From contig CABHOJ010000027.1 in the NCBI GenBank assembly GCA_902168195.1, forward strand, positions 1-41,038: a DNA stretch of 41,038 nt, given 5' to 3'. The DNA is from an uncultured Methylotenera sp. (GTDB lineage: Bacteria; Pseudomonadota; Gammaproteobacteria; Burkholderiales; Methylophilaceae). This document shows, piece by piece, positions 37,018 through 41,038 of the stretch; the stretch's first letter is position 1; each line of letters opens with the position of its first letter. Position numbers and translations under genes: made by a program. The notes below the pieces were generated by a model that was given only the letters and a program-made list of their open reading frames with translations, did not search any database and had not been told where the DNA came from.

Positions 37018-37634
37018 TGCGTATCGCCGCCCTCACTCTGCTCATCCTGTGTGCCTTGCCCGCACATGCCCAGGAGTGGGCGTTCAAGGTTTATCTGGAC
37101 AAGAGCCATATCGGCGAGCACACCTTCAGGCTGGACGAGAAGGATGGCGCCAAGAGCCTCAACAGCTCCGCCAAGTTCAACGTCAAGCTGCTATTCATCA
37201 ACGCCTACAGTTACCTGCACAAGGCCCAGGAGACATGGCGCGGCGATTGCCTGACTAGCCTAGAAGCGAGGACCGAGGAGAACAAGGAGATCACCCAGGT
37301 CAAGGGCGAGCTGAACAGTAGCGAATTCAAGGTCGATGCCCCCAAAGGCCAACTCGATCTACCGGCCTGCGTGATGACCTTCGCTTACTGGAACCCCAAG
37401 ATGCTGCAGCAGAGCAAACTGCTCAACCCGCAGACCGGGGAATGGCTGGACGTCAGGATCAAATCCATGGGCATGGAGGACATCGATGTCCGCGGCAAGA
37501 AAGTGCAGGCGGAACGCTACCGGCTGGAAGCCACCAAGATGAAGATCGACCTCTGGTACGGCAAGGCCCAGGAGTGGCTGGCACTACAATCCACCACGCC
37601 CGAAGGCTACCTGATCAATTACAAACTCAAGTAA
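37017..37634 (+). CDS. Secreted DUF6134-like protein
   Basis: A 205 aa exported protein: signal peptide MRIAALTLLILCALPAHAQ, then a beta-rich domain (WAFKVYLDKSHIGEHTFRL, LLFINAYSYLHKAQETWRGDCL) that resembles the DUF6134/DUF3108 group of periplasmic proteins. Two Cys (GDCL and LPACVMTFAYW) could form a disulfide. Such beta-structures often bind lipids or glycans. It starts within the DUF1295 stop (TGATG) and is followed after 11 bp by the lipocalin gene. A periplasmic lipid-handling role is inferred. Confidence 0.72.
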   Translation: MRIAALTLLILCALPAHAQEWAFKVYLDKSHIGEHTFRLDEKDGAKSLNSSAKFNVKLLFINAYSYLHKAQETWRGDCLTSLEARTEENKEITQVKGELNSSEFKVDAPKGQLDLPACVMTFAYWNPKMLQQSKLLNPQTGEWLDVRIKSMGMEDIDVRGKKVQAERYRLEATKMKIDLWYGKAQEWLALQSTTPEGYLINYKLK

Positions 37635-37645
37635 CGACTGAAACC

Positions 37646-38233
37646 ATGATGAAACCGCATTCCCCCTTCAAGAGACTCTATAACTTCATCCTGGCCGGAT
37701 GCGCCTCCCTGCTTGCAGGCTGCGCGACCCAGAGCCTGCCGCCGATCGCCACGGTGCCGCAAGTCGACCTGCAACGCTTCATGGGTGACTGGTATGTCAT
37801 CGCCGCCATCCCGACCGCGATCGAAACAGAAGCGTTCAATGCGGTCGAGTCCTATTCGTTGCAGAAGGACGGCACCATCGACACTGTGTTCACCTTCCGC
37901 AAGGGCGCTTTCGATGGCCCCGCCAAACGCTATAACCCCAAGGGCTTCGTCAAGGAAGGTACCGGCAATGCGCTATGGGGCATGCAGTTCATCTGGCCGA
38001 TCAAGGCGGAATATCGCATCGCCTACCTGGACGAGGCTTACGAGAAGACCGTGATTGCCCGCAACGCACGCGATTACGTCTGGATCATGGCGCGTAAACC
38101 ACAATTGAGCCAGAGCGAATACCTGGAACTGGAGACCTTTGTGGCCGGCCTAGGCTATGACGTGACCAAGATACGCAAGGTGCCGCAGGACTGGAGCACC
38201 GTGAAACAACCATCCGCGACAGAAGGTAAGTGA
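37646..38233 (+). CDS. blc: Lipocalin lipoprotein (Blc-like)
   Basis: Bacterial lipocalin that binds fatty acids or lysophospholipids at the outer membrane. The ATG pair at 37646/37649 gives a lipoprotein signal with lipobox LLAGCATQ. The lipocalin G-x-W motif is in DLQRFMGDWYVIAAIPT, and the family signature region includes LWGMQFIWPIKAEYRIAYLD and VIARNARDYVWIMARKP. About 195 aa in total. The ORF-track start at 37442 is in another gene's frame and is spurious. The stop overlaps the desaturase start (TGATG). Confidence 0.9.
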   Translation: MMKPHSPFKRLYNFILAGCASLLAGCATQSLPPIATVPQVDLQRFMGDWYVIAAIPTAIETEAFNAVESYSLQKDGTIDTVFTFRKGAFDGPAKRYNPKGFVKEGTGNALWGMQFIWPIKAEYRIAYLDEAYEKTVIARNARDYVWIMARKPQLSQSEYLELETFVAGLGYDVTKIRKVPQDWSTVKQPSATEGK

Positions 38234-39186
38234 TGCAAGTCGGAAAGCCACGCCCCATCATCCTGCGCCTGTTGCGCTGGCTGGACAGTAGTGTCCCCCC
38301 GGAATCCCTCACATCGGGGTCGGATGGCGCAGAGAACAAGGTCGATTGGCTGCGCGTCCTTCCCTTCCTGCTCATGCACCTGGCATGTTTCGCCGTCATC
38401 TGGGTAGGCTGGAGCCCTTTCGCCGTGGCTTTCGCGATCGTGCTCTATGGCGTGCGGATGTTCTCCATCACCGCCTTCTACCACCGCTATTTCTCGCACA
38501 AGGCTTTCAATACCTCACGTGTCGGGCAGTTCATCTTCGCCTTGCTTGGTGCTACCGCCGTACAGCGCGGCCCGCTCTGGTGGGCATCGATGCATCGCCA
38601 CCATCATGCGCATTCGGATCGCCAAGAGGACGCGCATTCTCCCATTCGCCACGGATTCTTCTGGAGCCACCTCGGCTGGTTCCTCTCGGATGCGCATTTC
38701 GCCACGCGCACCGACCGTGTCAAGGAATTGGCCAAGTACCCGGAACTGCGTTTGCTGGATCGCTTTGACGCCATCGTTCCCCTGCTCTTCGCCCTGGCGA
38801 TCTACGGGTTTGGCGCCTGGCTGGAAACCGCGGCACCGCAACTGGGGACCAACGGCTGGCAGCTGCTGGTCTGGGGCTTCGTCATCTCGACCGTGGTGCT
38901 CTATCACGCCACCTTCAGCGTCAATTCGCTTGCTCATGGCTGGGGTAGCCGTCGCTACAACACGCCGGACCATAGCCGCAACAATCTCTGGCTGGCCCTG
39001 CTGACCCTGGGAGAAGGCTGGCACAACAACCATCATCATTACCCTGGCTCGGCCCGCCAGGGATTCTACTGGTGGGAAGTGGATCTCACGTATTACGGTT
39101 TACGGGTCATGGCTGCGATGGGATTGATCTGGAATCTGCGAGCGATCCCGGTAGACATCCGTGAGTCACGCAAGATCAAGCGCTGA
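38233..39186 (+). CDS. Fatty-acid desaturase (acyl-CoA delta-9 type)
   Basis: Membrane di-iron desaturase introducing a cis double bond in saturated acyl chains. About 317 aa with the three His boxes: HRYFSHKAF, HRHHHAHSDRQ and HNNHHHYPGSARQG. Hydrophobic segments surround them (LPFLLMHLACFAVIWVGW). It starts at the ATG at 38233, with GAAGG upstream, overlapping the lipocalin stop; a GTG directly before is less likely. In this operon it could supply the double bond that the cfa-like enzyme modifies. A 41-bp gap follows. Confidence 0.9.
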   Translation: MQVGKPRPIILRLLRWLDSSVPPESLTSGSDGAENKVDWLRVLPFLLMHLACFAVIWVGWSPFAVAFAIVLYGVRMFSITAFYHRYFSHKAFNTSRVGQFIFALLGATAVQRGPLWWASMHRHHHAHSDRQEDAHSPIRHGFFWSHLGWFLSDAHFATRTDRVKELAKYPELRLLDRFDAIVPLLFALAIYGFGAWLETAAPQLGTNGWQLLVWGFVISTVVLYHATFSVNSLAHGWGSRRYNTPDHSRNNLWLALLTLGEGWHNNHHHYPGSARQGFYWWEVDLTYYGLRVMAAMGLIWNLRAIPVDIRESRKIKR

Positions 39187-39227
39187 AGCGACATAACAAC
39201 AATAAAGAATTAGATAAAAGCAACGAT

Positions 39228-40478
39228 ATGAAGATCGCCATCATTGGTTCGGGGATAGCAGGCAACACGGTCGCCTACCACTTGCACAAGGAGCACGACA
39301 TTACGGTGTTCGAGGCCGGCAACCACATCGGTGGGCATACCCATACCCACCAGATCGGGCTCCTCGGTCAGGACTATGCCGTGGACACCGGATTCATCGT
39401 CTTCAACGACCGCACCTACCCTAACTTCATCCAGCTGCTGGACGAGCTCGGCGTGGCTTCCCAGCCCAGCGACATGAGCTTCAGCGTGCGTTGCGAAAAG
39501 ACAGGGCTGGAATACAACGGTACCTCGCTCAATTCCCTGTTCGCGCAACGTCGCAATCTGTTCAAACCCAGTTTCATCCGCATGATCCTCGATATCCTGC
39601 GGTTCAATAAGGAGTGCCTGGAGTTACTCAAGGATGGCGAGGAGATCCGCCTTGGGGACTATCTGGCGCAAAACGGTTACGGCCTGGACTTCGTCGATCG
39701 ATATATTGTTCCCATGGGATCGGCGATTTGGTCGACGGACACGAAGAGCATGATGGATTTCCCAGCACGCTTTTTTGTCCGTTTTTTCCACCATCATGGC
39801 ATGCTGACCGTCGATGACCGCCCGCAATGGCGCGTGGTCAAGGGAGGGTCGGCAAGCTATGTCGAGCAACTCACCAAGGGCTTCCGCAGCAAGATCCGGC
39901 TCAATAATCCGGTCCTCAAGGTGCGGCGCCTGAAGCGTTCGGTGAGGGTGACCTCGCTGCACGGCGGCGAGGAAGCCTTCGATTGGGTGTTCTTCGCCTG
40001 TCATAGCGACCAGGCACTGGCCATGCTGCACGATGCGACACCGCAGGAACGCGAGATCCTGGGGGCGATCCCCTATCAGGAGAACAGTATCTTCCTGCAT
40101 CACGATGCAGCGATGATGCCGAAACGCAAGCTGGCTTGGGCCGCCTGGAATTATCATGTCACGCCGGAGCCGACGGATCGCGTCGCCGTGACCTACAACA
40201 TGAACATCCTGCAAGGCCTGCAGTCGGCAGAACCGCTGCTCGTGACCCTGAACCATACGCAGGGGATCAACCCGGCCAAGGTCATCAAGCGCCTGACCTA
40301 TCACCACCCGGTCTATACCACCGCTGGCGCGGCCGCACAGGCCCGTCACCATGAGATCAGCGGCCATCAGCGTACCGCCTATTGCGGCGCTTACTGGCGC
40401 AACGGTTTTCATGAAGATGGCGTGGTCAGCGCCCTGACGGCCCTATCGCACTTCAATGAGGCGATCCATGCCCGCTAG
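39228..40478 (+). CDS. FAD/NAD(P)-dependent amine-oxidase-like oxidoreductase (COG2907)
   Basis: A 416 aa flavoprotein with an N-terminal dinucleotide-binding motif (IAIIGSGIAGNTVAYHLHKEHD) and the amine-oxidase/phytoene-desaturase-like body (GHTHTHQIG, DTGFIVFNDRTYPNF, YIVPMGSAIWSTD, CGAYWRNGFHEDGVVSA near the end). COG2907 proteins almost always sit with DUF1365 and a cfa-like gene. In Rhodobacter-type clusters such a flavoprotein is thought to desaturate methylated fatty acids (UfaD), but the match is from memory. It overlaps the DUF1365 gene by 11 bp. The ribosome-binding site is weak. Confidence 0.88.
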   Translation: MKIAIIGSGIAGNTVAYHLHKEHDITVFEAGNHIGGHTHTHQIGLLGQDYAVDTGFIVFNDRTYPNFIQLLDELGVASQPSDMSFSVRCEKTGLEYNGTSLNSLFAQRRNLFKPSFIRMILDILRFNKECLELLKDGEEIRLGDYLAQNGYGLDFVDRYIVPMGSAIWSTDTKSMMDFPARFFVRFFHHHGMLTVDDRPQWRVVKGGSASYVEQLTKGFRSKIRLNNPVLKVRRLKRSVRVTSLHGGEEAFDWVFFACHSDQALAMLHDATPQEREILGAIPYQENSIFLHHDAAMMPKRKLAWAAWNYHVTPEPTDRVAVTYNMNILQGLQSAEPLLVTLNHTQGINPAKVIKRLTYHHPVYTTAGAAAQARHHEISGHQRTAYCGAYWRNGFHEDGVVSALTALSHFNEAIHAR

Positions 40479-41038
40479 TGCCATCTACACCGGCTGGGTC
40501 GGGCACCGTCGTTTCCTGCCGGTGCCGCATGGCTTCAATTACCGGCTGTTCATGATGTACCTAGACCTGGACGAGTTGCCGAGCTTGTTCGACAAGCGCT
40601 GGTTCTGGTCTGCCCGTGGCCCCAATCTCGCATGGTTCAAGCGTGAGGACTATTATGGCGATCCGGGGCTATCCCTGAGGACGGCGATTGCGGACCTGGT
40701 GCATCGCGAGACCGGCAGACGCCCGACCGGGCCGATCCGCTTGTTGACGCACATGCGCTATTTCGGACATTGCTTCAATCCTGTGAGTTTCTATTACTGT
40801 TTCGAGCAGGACGGCGAGACATTGCAAGCCATTGTCGCAGAGATCACCAATACCCCCTGGAAGGAACGGCACGCTTACGTGCTTGACTGCGCGCGCGGGC
40901 GTGGGGACAAGACCTACCGTTTCGGCTTCAGCAAAGATTTCCACGTCTCGCCCTTCATGCCTATGGAGGTCGAGTATGACTGGGGGTTCAACCACCCGCG
41001 GGATCGCCTGCATGTGCATATGCGCAACCTGCAGCCGG
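40468..41038 (+). CDS. DUF1365 protein (3' end cut by window)
   Basis: Not in the ORF track because it runs off the end. It starts at the ATG at 40468 with GAGG upstream. About 190 residues are visible, with DUF1365 hallmarks: IYTGWVGHRRFLPVPHGFNYRLFMMYLDLDEL, HMRYFGHCFNPVSFYYCF and AEITNTPWKERHAYVL. The family is cytoplasmic and of unknown biochemistry, tied to COG2907 and cfa-like genes. The reading frame stays open to 41038, so it continues beyond the window. The operon probably continues as well. Confidence 0.92.
   Translation, partial: MPASAIYTGWVGHRRFLPVPHGFNYRLFMMYLDLDELPSLFDKRWFWSARGPNLAWFKREDYYGDPGLSLRTAIADLVHRETGRRPTGPIRLLTHMRYFGHCFNPVSFYYCFEQDGETLQAIVAEITNTPWKERHAYVLDCARGRGDKTYRFGFSKDFHVSPFMPMEVEYDWGFNHPRDRLHVHMRNLQP

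Noticed and set aside
37442-37645. Upstream extension of the lipocalin ORF
   Set aside because: It is a shadow of the DUF6134-like gene; the lipoprotein signal begins at 37646/37649.

Overview
The window looks like a contig end from a Gram-negative betaproteobacterium. The GC content is roughly mid-50s percent by eye. The layout fabH-fabD-fabG-acpP-fabF, then pabC-mltG-tmk-holB-pilZ-tatD, plus smc-zipA-ligA, fits Betaproteobacteria. A Nitrosomonadales-type host is my best guess, but nothing here fixes the genus. Bases 1-77 are not genome: they read as an oligo-T run plus an Illumina P7/Nextera transposase adapter with an 8-base index, so the fabH fragment starts at the junction and its 5' part is missing.

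Layout: (1) 78-3874, type II fatty acid synthesis genes. (2) 4185-9599, a tightly coupled run of housekeeping genes (pabC, mltG, tmk, holB, pilZ, tatD, metallo-beta-lactamase-fold hydrolase), followed by a small secreted protein. (3) 10200-11986, a quorum-sensing locus: a LuxI-type synthase (-), an RsaL-like small repressor (+) and a LuxR-type receptor (-), with a lux-box-like palindrome upstream of luxI. (4) 12213-14612, a secreted glycosidase-like protein and three small proteins, the accessory-looking part. (5) 14702-19593 on the minus strand: a TM-helix (MscS-like) membrane protein, DoxX, the periplasmic methionine sulfoxide reductase MsrPQ, a secreted TPR protein and CysQ. (6) 19590-26624 (-), ligA, zipA and smc. 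(7) queF (+), then DUF485-actP acetate transport (-). (8) Two tRNA genes (Ala-GGC, Glu-TTC) with a near-consensus promoter and a terminator. (9) A glycine-zipper lipoprotein, outer-membrane phospholipase A and a PQQ-type beta-propeller lipoprotein. (10) 33698-41038, a long co-directional operon headed by a LitR/CarH-type MerR-B12 regulator.

The last region is the most interesting. A cobalamin-binding (potentially light-sensing) regulator leads a cyclopropane-fatty-acid-synthase-family methyltransferase, DUF2878, a DUF1295 membrane reductase/methyltransferase-like protein, a DUF6134 secreted protein, a Blc-type lipocalin lipoprotein, a fatty-acid desaturase, a COG2907 FAD oxidoreductase and DUF1365 (cut by the window end). 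Most of the genes overlap or abut. The set points to a light/oxidative-stress-responsive pathway that remodels membrane acyl chains and possibly moves the modified lipid through the periplasm. The proposed link to methylated or furan fatty acid chemistry is inference.

The quorum-sensing locus is the second focus. All three regulatory partners are present, intergenic spacers are rich in inverted and direct repeats, and a secreted enzyme lies next door. Family assignments come from motifs recognised by eye; no database search was run.
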